Source: CAZHPA01 sp964533945 (GTDB taxonomy: Bacteria > Bacillota > Clostridia > Lachnospirales > WRBF01). From it: a stretch of DNA of 32,118 nucleotides. Positions 7,092 through 14,643 of the stretch are shown piece by piece; the first letter of the stretch is position 1; each line of letters begins with the position of its first letter. The stretch spans positions 1 through 32,118 of the forward strand of contig CAZHPA010000020.1 of assembly GCA_964533945.1 (NCBI GenBank), written 5' to 3'. The notes under the pieces were generated by a model that worked only from the letters and a program-made list of their open reading frames with translations, made no database searches and was not told where the DNA came from. Made by a program: the position numbers and the translations under genes.

Positions 7092-8282
7092 TTAGATATT
7101 ATCAGAATAATTGTCGAAGTATCCTTGAATTAAAATAACAGGCGTTCCTTTGTCGCCGCTGCCGCTTGTTAAATCGCAAAGCGAACCTATTAAGTCTGTT
7201 AGTCGGCGCGGAGTTGTTCCCATAGCGTTCATTGCATTGTTTAAGTTTACATTTTTTTCAATAATGTATTTTGTAATAGCTTCTTTTAGTTCTTCACCGC
7301 TTAATTCTGGGAAATAGTTGTCGGCAACATATTTTAATTTAATTTCGTTCGGCAAACCTACAAGCCCTTCTGTATATCCTGGTGAAACGCAAGGGTCGGC
7401 AAGTTCCCAAATTTTTCCTGCTGGGTCTTTAAATGCGCCATCGCCATATACTAAAACTTCCAATTTTTTGTTCGTTTTTTCGTAAAGCAATTGTTGAACT
7501 TCTTTAACAAATGCTTCACAATTTCTAGGAAATAGCTTAACTGATGTTTCGGTTGCTTTATTTGAACCTAGCAAGCCGTAATTTTCATTAAATCCGCTTC
7601 CTTTGTTTTCGGAAAGTATGTTATCAAGCGTAACAACTTTTTCAGCTCCGGCAGCTTTAAGGCGGCGGCTTGTCCTTTGTCTTGAATGAATATCACAGCA
7701 AATTACATTTTTAGTATATTTTAAAATTACATTAGGCTCATTAGCCAAAATAATTTCAACTTCAACGCCAAATTCATCTGCTAATTTATGGTAATATTCC
7801 ATATAGTCAACGCCTGTAAATTTATGAGGAAGGCTGCCAAAAATTTCACGGAATTGCGCCTCTGTGAAAATATCTGTATATGGATTAATATTTTTTTCAT
7901 CTAAGCGTTCTATATCAACAAGCTCGTTGCCAACTTCATCTGAAGGGTAGCTAAGTAAAATTGTAACTTTTTTAGCGCCCTTCAATAAACCTTTTAAGCA
8001 AACGGAAAATCTATTTCTGCTTAAAATTGGAAAAACTATGCCAAATTCTCTGCTTGGAAATTTTTGTTTAACATCTTCTGCAATATCGTCGATTGATGCA
8101 TAGTTGCCTTGTGAACGTGCAACAACAGCTTCTGTTATGCCGACAACATCCTTATTGTTAAGTGTTATATTTTCAGCTTCAACACATTCAAGCAATGAAT
8201 TAACTACTATTTGTGGCAAATTATCGCCTTGTCTAATAATTGGTGTTCTAATTCCACGAATTACTGTACCTGTTGTTCTCAT
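7092..8282 (-). CDS. CofE-like (F420-0:gamma-glutamyl ligase family) protein
   Basis: This 396-residue soluble protein resembles the coenzyme F420-0:L-glutamate ligase family (CofE fold), amide-bond-forming enzymes using a nucleotide triphosphate. The N-terminus fits that fold: an opening VIRGIRTPIIRQGDNL, then a DVVGITEAVVARSQG segment and FPILSRNRFSVCLKG. The C-terminal half has VYGDGAFKDPAG and a conserved TPRRLTDLIGS stretch. The protein is longer than archaeal CofE (about 250 residues), and nothing else in the window belongs to F420 synthesis, so the substrate is probably different. It is the last gene of the leftward polysaccharide cluster, starts at ATG 8282 with AAGGAGAG upstream, and ends in a clear terminator. 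The family assignment is from memory of the fold, and the function is unknown. Confidence 0.75.
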   Translation of the reverse strand: MRTTGTVIRGIRTPIIRQGDNLPQIVVNSLLECVEAENITLNNKDVVGITEAVVARSQGNYASIDDIAEDVKQKFPSREFGIVFPILSRNRFSVCLKGLLKGAKKVTILLSYPSDEVGNELVDIERLDEKNINPYTDIFTEAQFREIFGSLPHKFTGVDYMEYYHKLADEFGVEVEIILANEPNVILKYTKNVICCDIHSRQRTSRRLKAAGAEKVVTLDNILSENKGSGFNENYGLLGSNKATETSVKLFPRNCEAFVKEVQQLLYEKTNKKLEVLVYGDGAFKDPAGKIWELADPCVSPGYTEGLVGLPNEIKLKYVADNYFPELSGEELKEAITKYIIEKNVNLNNAMNAMGTTPRRLTDLIGSLCDLTSGSGDKGTPVILIQGYFDNYSDNI

Positions 8283-8305
8283 TTTTTTCTCTCCTTATTA
8301 TTCCC

Positions 8306-8330
8306 CCCCTAACACCAAAGGCGTTAGGAG
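8306..8330 (-). promoter_or_regulatory. intercistronic hairpin overlapping a stop codon
   Basis: As minus-strand RNA, CUCCUAACGCC pairs with GGUGUUAGGGG over 11 base pairs around a three-base loop, using two G-U pairs. The plus-strand version would have two A-C mismatches, so the structure belongs to the leftward transcript. It covers the stop codon of the small membrane protein (8324-8326) and lies just before the AAGGAG site of the CofE-like gene. No T-run follows, so it is more likely an mRNA processing or translation-control element than a terminator. Confidence 0.4.
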
Positions 8331-8560
8331 TTTAGTTTAGCTGACGTAAATTTAACTACATAATATAAAATACTAGAAAAAATACCTAAAAGCAAGCCTT
8401 TCAATATGGAGCTGTATTGTATGCCGTAAAACCCAATTGATAAAAATATACCCAAAAATAAATTAAGAAGCGGAATGTGCCTTGATTTAATCAATTTAAT
8501 TTTTTCAATAAGCTCTGCAAACATTATAACTATACCAACAATAACGGTCAAATTCAGCAT
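8324..8560 (-). CDS. small integral membrane protein, function unknown
   Basis: I do not recognise this 78-residue protein. It has a hydrophobic segment at about 3-17, a basic loop with KIKLIKSRH, and a hydrophobic stretch from about 30 to 70 that could form two helices, ending in a short polar tail. Reality of the gene is supported by an AGGGAGG ribosome binding site about nine bases before ATG 8560 and by its place between the CsaB fusion gene and the CofE-like gene on the same strand. The size and layout recall small holin-like proteins, but there is no phage gene nearby and no motif to support that. Confidence 0.65.
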   Translation of the reverse strand: MLNLTVIVGIVIMFAELIEKIKLIKSRHIPLLNLFLGIFLSIGFYGIQYSSILKGLLLGIFSSILYYVVKFTSAKLNS

Positions 8561-8651
8561 AAAAACTGCCTCCCTGCTTAATTAATCCGTACTTGTTTTA
8601 TAATATTCGGCTTATTTAATTTTGGTTATACTTTTCCATTTAATCAAATAA

Positions 8652-10877
8652 TTAGTTAAGCAACTGTATTGTAATAGAAGCATCTTTTCCGCTAAGTTCT
8701 CTTAGCTTTTTAGATTCGATAGCAATTCGGCTTCTAACTTCTGTAGAATCTTCCATAATTGCACAAACCATTTGCAAAAGCTGCTTACCGTTTATATTTG
8801 CGCTATCTATATAATAGCTTTGCCCAACATATTCCATAAATGCTTTAATCTTTGGGTCATACACAATACCTATAATTGGAACTCCCATGCTTACTGCATA
8901 AATTAAAGTGTGCAGCCGCATACCTATAACAAATTTTGAAATTCCAATTATGCCCATAAGTTCCTGAACATCATATTCTTTAGAAAGCAGAACATATTCG
9001 CATTCAAGTTTTGAAATAACTTCTTTGCATAAAATTACGTCGTATGGATGTTGCATTGGTACAAACAACGGCGTAATTTCATATGTTTTGCTAATTTCGT
9101 TAATTATATATGACATTTTGGACGAAAAGCCAAAATCATTATACTTCCATAACCTAAAAGATACAACAAAATAATTTTTATTTTGCGAAATATTTTCGAA
9201 TTTTAAAATTTCTTCAAGATTTTTACCACAAGAAGGTAAAATTGCAAGCGTTGGGTCACTTGAAAGCGACACATTTTTATTTTCAACACCAAGCCTTCTA
9301 AGCTCATCAAAAGATTGAGGGTCACGCAGTGTAATATAATCACAAATTTTTAATGCATTGCGTGCCATTTTAACATTTGATTTGCGAATTATAGGGCCAA
9401 TGCCGTTTGCATACAGCATAACATTAAGTCCAAGATGCTTTGCAAATCGCATAAGCAGCGTATAATAAAATAGCGAATGCGTGCTTGTTATATCTTGAAT
9501 TAAACTTCCGCCGCCATTTAAAAACAATCGGCAACGTGGTAAAACTTTAAATATTTGTGTAAAGTTTATGCGGTTTATTGAAAAAACATTATGTTTTTCG
9601 GCTGTTTCTTTAGGGTTTTTAGATAAAACTGCAATTTTAATATCGGGCTTTTCTTGGCGCAATCTATTTATAATTGCACTTAAAATAGCATCGTCTCCGC
9701 TATTGTTAAAACCATAATAGCCCGAAAGCATAACATCAAAAAGATTATTTTCAGCCTTTTCCCTTTTAAGCACATCTTCATAAATTTCTATATGCCGCTG
9801 CTTCATAGCTTTTGAAGAAAAGTTTTTGCTTGCATGTTCAAATAAGCTTTTTCCAAGCTGTTGGCGTAAACTTTTATCTTTTACAAACTTTAGAATTTGG
9901 TTTGCCAAACCCAAAAAATCTCCGGCATCTGCTAAAAGCCCTGTTTTTTCGTCTATAATTAAATCGGGAATGCCCCCAACAGCCGTACTTACAGTTGCTT
10001 TAGACAGCTTTGCGCCTTCCAAAAGAACATATGGAAAGCTTTCTGAATGCGAAGACAAAACGTTTATATCTAAAATGTTTATAAAGCTATATATATCTTT
10101 AATAAACCCCAAAAACATAACATTTTTTTCAATGCCCAAGCTTTTTACAAGATTTTGTAGAAGCTCTTTGTCTGTTCCATCGCCGGCAAGCAAAAACAAA
10201 ATGTTTTTATGCTCTTTAACAACATTTGCCGCCGCTTTTAAAAATACATCATGCCCTTTAACTTTGTCAAATCTTCCTATAATTCCAACAATAGTTGTAT
10301 TATCATCGGCAGTTACATTGTATCGCTTTAAAAAAGCTTCTCTTTCAGCTATTTCAAGCTTTGAATTAAAGTCTATTGCATTATAAACTGTGTATACTTT
10401 ATCTTCTTTGAAGCCTCTGCCAACAAGCATATTTTTAAAGCTTTGCGAAACGCCAATGTAATAATCTAAAAATCTTAGCGAAAATGAATTTAGCTCTGTA
10501 AACACCATTTTCTTATATAGATTTTGCGTAAAGTCCATTCTATAGTCACTATGCACTGTTGTAATCATTGGAATTTTAATAAATGGGCGCAACAATAGAG
10601 CGATAAAATTCGCCCTTGCGCCATGTGCATGAATTAAATTATACCGTTGCTTGCGTATATGTTTAACAAGTTTTGGAATAATAGTTAAATCATTTCTATA
10701 TTTTTGCTTCATTAGCATAGAAGGAATAGGCATTTTCTCAATTTCTTTATAGAAAACACCTTCCATAAAACAAACAACGTTTATTTCAATGCTTTCTATT
10801 AAAGAAGTTAAAAGCGTGAAAACATGAGTTTTAGCCCCTCCGCTATCTCCGCCGCTAATTAGATGCAACACTTTCAG
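8652..10877 (-). CDS. csaB: GT4 glycosyltransferase fused to CsaB pyruvyl transferase
   Basis: Two enzymes are joined in about 741 residues. The first part (to about 375) is a GT-B, family GT4 glycosyltransferase, with the SGGDSGGAKTH loop at the N-terminus, VGIIGRFDKVKGHD and the E-x7-E motif (ESFPYVLLE). The second part (from about 380) is a CsaB-type polysaccharide pyruvyl transferase with SGYYGFNNSGDDAIL, LNGGGSLIQD and a C-terminal GMRLHTLIYAVSMGVP. CsaB adds pyruvate ketals to the secondary wall polymer that binds SLH domains; the GT4 half presumably builds the same polymer. Start choice is unusual: a TTG at 10886 abuts the AGGGGAG site and is too close, while a CTG at 10877 is nine bases from it and gives MKVLHLISGGD, the usual family start; a GTG at 10871 is the other option. 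The gene overlaps the end of the upstream ligase gene. Confidence 0.9.
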   Translation of the reverse strand: MKVLHLISGGDSGGAKTHVFTLLTSLIESIEINVVCFMEGVFYKEIEKMPIPSMLMKQKYRNDLTIIPKLVKHIRKQRYNLIHAHGARANFIALLLRPFIKIPMITTVHSDYRMDFTQNLYKKMVFTELNSFSLRFLDYYIGVSQSFKNMLVGRGFKEDKVYTVYNAIDFNSKLEIAEREAFLKRYNVTADDNTTIVGIIGRFDKVKGHDVFLKAAANVVKEHKNILFLLAGDGTDKELLQNLVKSLGIEKNVMFLGFIKDIYSFINILDINVLSSHSESFPYVLLEGAKLSKATVSTAVGGIPDLIIDEKTGLLADAGDFLGLANQILKFVKDKSLRQQLGKSLFEHASKNFSSKAMKQRHIEIYEDVLKREKAENNLFDVMLSGYYGFNNSGDDAILSAIINRLRQEKPDIKIAVLSKNPKETAEKHNVFSINRINFTQIFKVLPRCRLFLNGGGSLIQDITSTHSLFYYTLLMRFAKHLGLNVMLYANGIGPIIRKSNVKMARNALKICDYITLRDPQSFDELRRLGVENKNVSLSSDPTLAILPSCGKNLEEILKFENISQNKNYFVVSFRLWKYNDFGFSSKMSYIINEISKTYEITPLFVPMQHPYDVILCKEVISKLECEYVLLSKEYDVQELMGIIGISKFVIGMRLHTLIYAVSMGVPIIGIVYDPKIKAFMEYVGQSYYIDSANINGKQLLQMVCAIMEDSTEVRSRIAIESKKLRELSGKDASITIQLLN

Positions 10878-12372
10878 CTTGACCAACTCCCCTAACTAAC
10901 CCTACAACAATCCAAAACAAAGCCATAATACGTGGGTAAAACCAAATATATTCAAATAAGCTTATAAATAAAACTCCGCAAAGTGCAGCACAAGCTGCCG
11001 CCGAATAATATTTAATTTCTAAATCAACTGTTTTTCTGCAAGTTACAATTGCTTTTTTAATTGTTGAAGCTAAAAATGCTACAAAAGAAATAATGCCCAA
11101 AATTCCCATTTCAAGCCAAGCTTGAAACAATAAGTTATGGGAATGCATAGCGGGTGAAGCAACAGGTATTGCATAGTATTTATATTCTTTTGCAAAAGCA
11201 GCAGGCCCAATTCCAATTCCAAATAACCAATTATTTCTAAGCGTTTTGCCTGCACCTTCCCAAATCATAAGGCGATAGTAGCTTGAAGAATCTTTACCTA
11301 TTGTTAAAATTCTATTTATTATAGCTGTTGGTATAACTGGTATTAAAGCTATGCCAATAACTATAAAAAACGGAACAAGCCGCTTATTTATAAGCAAAAC
11401 AAATACTGCTCCCGAAACAACAAGTGCTAAGTATGAAGACCTTGAATACGTTAAAACCAATGCCAAAAGGCATACAGACATAGTAATAATTACAAGGAAT
11501 CGCTTTGTATCTGTTTTTAAGTTAAGAAGAAACGCAAAAGCAAGCGGAAACATCATAATTAAAAATTCGGCATAGTTGTTAGGGTTGTCCATTGTTGCAA
11601 AAAGACGCGAAAGACCGCCGCTTGCAAGTGTATCAACAAATTCAAGCCTAACGCCAACTCCAACTTTATATTCATATATACCATATAGCGCCGAAACAAA
11701 TGCCGCCAAAAGCAAAGTTACCACAACAAGCCTAATTCCCCTTTTAGAACTTGCCGCTGCTTGAGTTACTATAGAAATAAGAATGCATGAAAAAAGCAGC
11801 GCAAATATTCTAATTGTGTCGCCTCTTGCAACGCTTGTAAGTATATTTAAAAATCCAAGCATTGTGTAAATTATTAAAGAGGCAGAAATATTTTTAAAAG
11901 AAAACTTCCTTTTTAAGGGATTTAGGGCAACTTGAGCAATTAATATTAAAACCAAAGCAAGCGCCGCTGCCAAAATAAGTAAATTGTTCCAAAAACCATG
12001 AGGCATTATGCACATTACAAAAATAAAAACACAAAGGCTGTTTTCTAAAAACATTCCTTTAAAGTTTATAGCCGAATGACTTACAGCTTTAGCAAAAGCC
12101 GAATGTTCAAAGTTTAAAGATTTAAATATTAAAGTTGAAATTCTTGAAAAAAACCCGACTATTTTATATAAAGCCTGAAAAAAAACACTATTTTTCACAT
12201 ATTGAGTTTTACTTTCGATGCAAACTATATTAAAAGCTTTTGCATAAGCAATGCTTCCTTTAAAAGAGTTACCAATACGGCAAATTAAAGCATAAGTTTT
12301 GCTTTTTTCATAGTATACGTTAATTTGATTATAAATTTTAATTATATAGTTTATTAAAAAGCTATATGTCAT
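10855..12372 (-). CDS. O-antigen ligase/polymerase-like membrane protein
   Basis: This 505-residue protein is strongly hydrophobic, with roughly eleven membrane segments, and falls in the Wzy/WaaL (O-antigen ligase) superfamily, which polymerises or transfers lipid-linked glycans on the outer face of the membrane. The characteristic features are a large loop containing YYRLMIWEGAGKTLRNN and GIGIGPAAF, and MHSHNLLFQAWLEMG, the usual histidine-asparagine motif. The first 110 residues are mostly not membrane-spanning. ATG 12372 shares one base with the stop of the upstream DUF4330 gene (TAATG), so translation is probably coupled. In a Gram-positive cell with CsaB next door, a role in assembling a pyruvylated wall polymer is likely but inferred. 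Confidence 0.88.
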   Translation of the reverse strand: MTYSFLINYIIKIYNQINVYYEKSKTYALICRIGNSFKGSIAYAKAFNIVCIESKTQYVKNSVFFQALYKIVGFFSRISTLIFKSLNFEHSAFAKAVSHSAINFKGMFLENSLCVFIFVMCIMPHGFWNNLLILAAALALVLILIAQVALNPLKRKFSFKNISASLIIYTMLGFLNILTSVARGDTIRIFALLFSCILISIVTQAAASSKRGIRLVVVTLLLAAFVSALYGIYEYKVGVGVRLEFVDTLASGGLSRLFATMDNPNNYAEFLIMMFPLAFAFLLNLKTDTKRFLVIITMSVCLLALVLTYSRSSYLALVVSGAVFVLLINKRLVPFFIVIGIALIPVIPTAIINRILTIGKDSSSYYRLMIWEGAGKTLRNNWLFGIGIGPAAFAKEYKYYAIPVASPAMHSHNLLFQAWLEMGILGIISFVAFLASTIKKAIVTCRKTVDLEIKYYSAAACAALCGVLFISLFEYIWFYPRIMALFWIVVGLVRGVGQAESVASN

Positions 12373-12881
12373 TAGCTCGCCGCCTTCTTTTCAAAGCCTG
12401 CCAATCTTAAAAATAATTTAGTTCTGCCAGCACGAACGGTAAAGCCATGACCTATAACATAAGTGTTACCATTAATTTTAAAGCCGCCCGCTCCGTCTTC
12501 AATTAATTGCCCTTTTGCTTCTGTTGTAATTGTGTATGAATTATATCCTTCAACAGTTGCTTTATGTTGTTTTCCTTCTGCATCTGATGTTAATAAATAA
12601 CCGTCATATGTTTCAATATCTGTAATTGTTCCAAAGTCTATGTGTAGCCCTTCATCTTCCACTTTATCGCCAACTTTTATAGCTTCAACAACATATGAAG
12701 GTGAAAATTCACCGTATAGTTTAATTACAAGTTCATCTTGGGCAGTTACAGTTGCTACTTTAGGCGTTATAATTTTCACTCCAAAATATAAAACAGCAGC
12801 TAACGCAACAACAATAACGAGTAAGTCAATAATATTGATTTTACCAAAAACTCGACTTTTTTCGTCGATTAACTTTGACAC
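12372..12881 (-). CDS. DUF4330 family membrane-anchored protein, copy A
   Basis: This 169-residue protein matches the DUF4330 pattern: a short basic N-terminus (SKLIDEKSRVFGKINIIDL), one membrane segment at about 17-36, then a beta-rich extracytoplasmic domain. Its biochemical role is not known; the family is typically found in polysaccharide clusters like this one. It is about 78 percent identical to the neighbouring copy B by my residue-by-residue comparison. The start is GTG 12881, and the GAGAAGGG ribosome binding site lies in DNA that derives from the end of the upstream glycosyltransferase gene. It overlaps the ligase gene by one base. Confidence 0.85.
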   Translation of the reverse strand: MSKLIDEKSRVFGKINIIDLLVIVVALAAVLYFGVKIITPKVATVTAQDELVIKLYGEFSPSYVVEAIKVGDKVEDEGLHIDFGTITDIETYDGYLLTSDAEGKQHKATVEGYNSYTITTEAKGQLIEDGAGGFKINGNTYVIGHGFTVRAGRTKLFLRLAGFEKKAAS

Positions 12882-12933
12882 TTTTTAATCAATTCCCTTC
12901 TCATAATAACTTATTAAAAAGGCTATACGCCAT
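12882..12933 (-). pseudogene. duplication junction: fossil ends of the two neighbouring genes
   Basis: The gap between the two DUF4330 genes is built from pieces of their neighbours. Directly after copy B comes TAATGGCGTATAGCC, matching the TAATGACATATAGC that begins the ligase gene after copy A, with two substitutions and one inserted base; it now reads as ten codons, MAYSLFNKLL, then stop. It is followed by TTATGAGAAGGG and TTGATTAAAAAG, matching the last codons of the glycosyltransferase gene before copy B with three differences in 26. The gap thus records a tandem duplication of about 561 bases. Confidence 0.85.
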
Positions 12934-13442
12934 TAATTTCCTGTCTTCTTTTCAAAGCCTGCCAATTTTAAGCCTAATTTGGCATCGCCAGCACGAACAG
13001 TAAGGCTATGCCCTATAACGTAAATGTTGCCGTTAATTTTAAAGCCACCGTCTCCACCGTCGATTAACTGCGCCTTTGCTTCTGTTGTAATTGTATATGA
13101 ATTGTAACCTTCAACCGACGCTTTATGCTGTTTTCCCTCTGCATCTGATGTTAATAAAAAGCCATCATAAGTTTCAATATCTGTAATTGTTCCAAAATCT
13201 ATGTTGCGCCCTTCATCTTCTACTTTGTCACCAATTTTCATAGATTTAACAGCATATGAAGGCGAAAATTCACCGTATAGTTTAATTACAATTTCATCTT
13301 GAGCAGTTACAGTTGACAGTTTAGGTGTTATAAATTTAACTCCAAAAAATGAAACGATAACTAATGCAACAAGAACAACAAATAAATCAATAACGTTGAT
13401 TTTGCCCAAAACTCGACCTTTTGCGTCGATTAACTTTGACAC
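12933..13442 (-). CDS. DUF4330 family membrane-anchored protein, copy B
   Basis: This is a second 169-residue DUF4330 protein with the same layout as copy A: cytoplasmic basic N-terminus, one membrane segment (about 17-36) and an extracytoplasmic domain. Differences from copy A concentrate in the membrane segment and at the C-terminus, while the central stretch VIKLYGEFSPSY and FGTITDIETYDG are almost unchanged, so both copies are probably functional. The start is GTG 13442, three bases after the glycosyltransferase stop, using the GAAAGGGG inside the end of that gene as ribosome binding site. The function is unknown. Confidence 0.85.
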   Translation of the reverse strand: MSKLIDAKGRVLGKINVIDLFVVLVALVIVSFFGVKFITPKLSTVTAQDEIVIKLYGEFSPSYAVKSMKIGDKVEDEGRNIDFGTITDIETYDGFLLTSDAEGKQHKASVEGYNSYTITTEAKAQLIDGGDGGFKINGNIYVIGHSLTVRAGDAKLGLKLAGFEKKTGN

Positions 13443-13445
13443 TTT

Positions 13446-14537
13446 TTAATCAACCCCTTTCTCATAAACTGTAATTGTTTTTGCAACGGTATTTTTAATA
13501 TTAAAGTTTTTTTGAACAGCTTTTAAAGAATTTTTAGAAAGCTTTTCCCAAAGCTTTTTATCCGTTGCAAGTTTAAGCATAGCATTTTTTAGGCTGTGTT
13601 CGTCATTAAACGGAACTAAAATTCCGCAATTATTTTCATCATTAACAATATCAATATTTCCTCCAACGTTTGTTGCAATAATTGGCAGCGCTTTAGACAT
13701 TGCTTCTAAAATTGCAAAGCTATGTGCTTCTGTTTTTGAAGAATTAACAAATACATTCGAGGCTTCTAAAAAAAGCTTTGCATCTGTTCTATAGCCTGCA
13801 AAAATCGCCGTTTCTTTTAGCCCATTTGTGTTGGCGTAGTTAATGCAGTCGTTAAGAAGTTCGCCATCTCCAACCAAAAGCAGTTTAAATTTTAATTCCT
13901 TAATCAAAATAGCTGCCGCTTTTAACAAAAACATCATGCCTTTTTCTTCCGAAAACCTTGAAACGCTAACAAAAACAAACTCGTCATTTGAAATATTAAA
14001 TTCTTTTCTAACAGCGCAATTTAATGTATTATGTTTATATTCTGCAACTTCAACACCATTTGGAATTGTTACTATTTTGTTTTTAGGAAGCTTATTTAAA
14101 ATTAAAAATTTATAAACAACGTTGCAAACAGCAATTATTGCATTATCGCCTTTTCCAACAAAAAAGTTCATTGCTTTCCAAATAGCATTATTTTCCATTG
14201 CAAAATGACATGAAAACACAACCCGTATATTAGGGTATAACATTTTGGCAAAAATAGCAACATAATTTTCTCTTTGATGTTGAGCGTGAATTATACCAAT
14301 GTTATTTTCTCTACAATACTTTGCAAGCTTTGCTGCTGCTAAAAAATCAAATGGGCTAGACATTTTAAGGTGAATGCAATTAACCCCTAGGCTTTGCATT
14401 TGCTTACATAAAAGCCCTTCTATGTTATATATAAAGTGCAGGTTATGGTTTTCACTTGTTAAATGTTTTGCCAAAACGTAAACGTAGTTTTCTGTGCCGC
14501 CGCTTCCGGCATAATTCATTAAATACAGTATGTTCAT
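13446..14537 (-). CDS. GT4 family glycosyltransferase
   Basis: This 363-residue cytosolic or membrane-associated GT-B enzyme transfers a sugar from a nucleotide donor to a lipid-linked acceptor. The N-terminus MNILYLMNYAGSGGTENYV is the acceptor-domain start of family GT4, with AGSGGTE as the glycine loop. The donor domain begins near 175 with FVFVSVSRFSEEKGM, and the E-x7-E motif appears as EAHSFAILE near 271-279. It is the first gene of the leftward polysaccharide cluster and follows the divergent promoter region shared with walR. The sugar cannot be predicted. Confidence 0.9.
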   Translation of the reverse strand: MNILYLMNYAGSGGTENYVYVLAKHLTSENHNLHFIYNIEGLLCKQMQSLGVNCIHLKMSSPFDFLAAAKLAKYCRENNIGIIHAQHQRENYVAIFAKMLYPNIRVVFSCHFAMENNAIWKAMNFFVGKGDNAIIAVCNVVYKFLILNKLPKNKIVTIPNGVEVAEYKHNTLNCAVRKEFNISNDEFVFVSVSRFSEEKGMMFLLKAAAILIKELKFKLLLVGDGELLNDCINYANTNGLKETAIFAGYRTDAKLFLEASNVFVNSSKTEAHSFAILEAMSKALPIIATNVGGNIDIVNDENNCGILVPFNDEHSLKNAMLKLATDKKLWEKLSKNSLKAVQKNFNIKNTVAKTITVYEKGVD

Positions 14538-14571
14538 TTTTCAGCCGCCCAATAATTAAACTTTACATAAA

Positions 14572-14601
14572 ATTTTACATTAGGTCATATAATCTTGTCA
14601 A
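14572..14601 (-). promoter_or_regulatory. promoter of the polysaccharide cluster
   Basis: On the minus strand TTGACA (14596-14601) and TAAAAT (14572-14577) are 18 bases apart, about 35 bases before the glycosyltransferase ATG. Its -35 box overlaps the -35 box of the walR promoter on the other strand by five bases. Confidence 0.6.
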
Positions 14602-14623
14602 GTTTTGCTTAATATTATATAAT
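14595..14623 (+). promoter_or_regulatory. promoter of walRK-yycHI
   Basis: TTGTCA (14595-14600) and TATAAT (14618-14623) have a 17-base spacer, 20 bases before the walR ATG. This leaves a short leader of about 14 bases that contains the AGGTGA ribosome binding site. The -35 box is shared with the divergent promoter. Confidence 0.7.
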
Positions 14624-14643
14624 AATTAGAATGAGGTGAATTT

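Noticed and set aside
8324..8560. Phage holin interpretation of the small membrane protein
   Set aside because: No endolysin or other phage gene is near, and the gene is inside a polysaccharide cluster.
9826..10386. Long plus-strand open frame of 186 codons opposite the GT4-CsaB gene
   Set aside because: It is antisense to well-conserved domains, has no ribosome binding site and has the low-complexity composition of a shadow frame.
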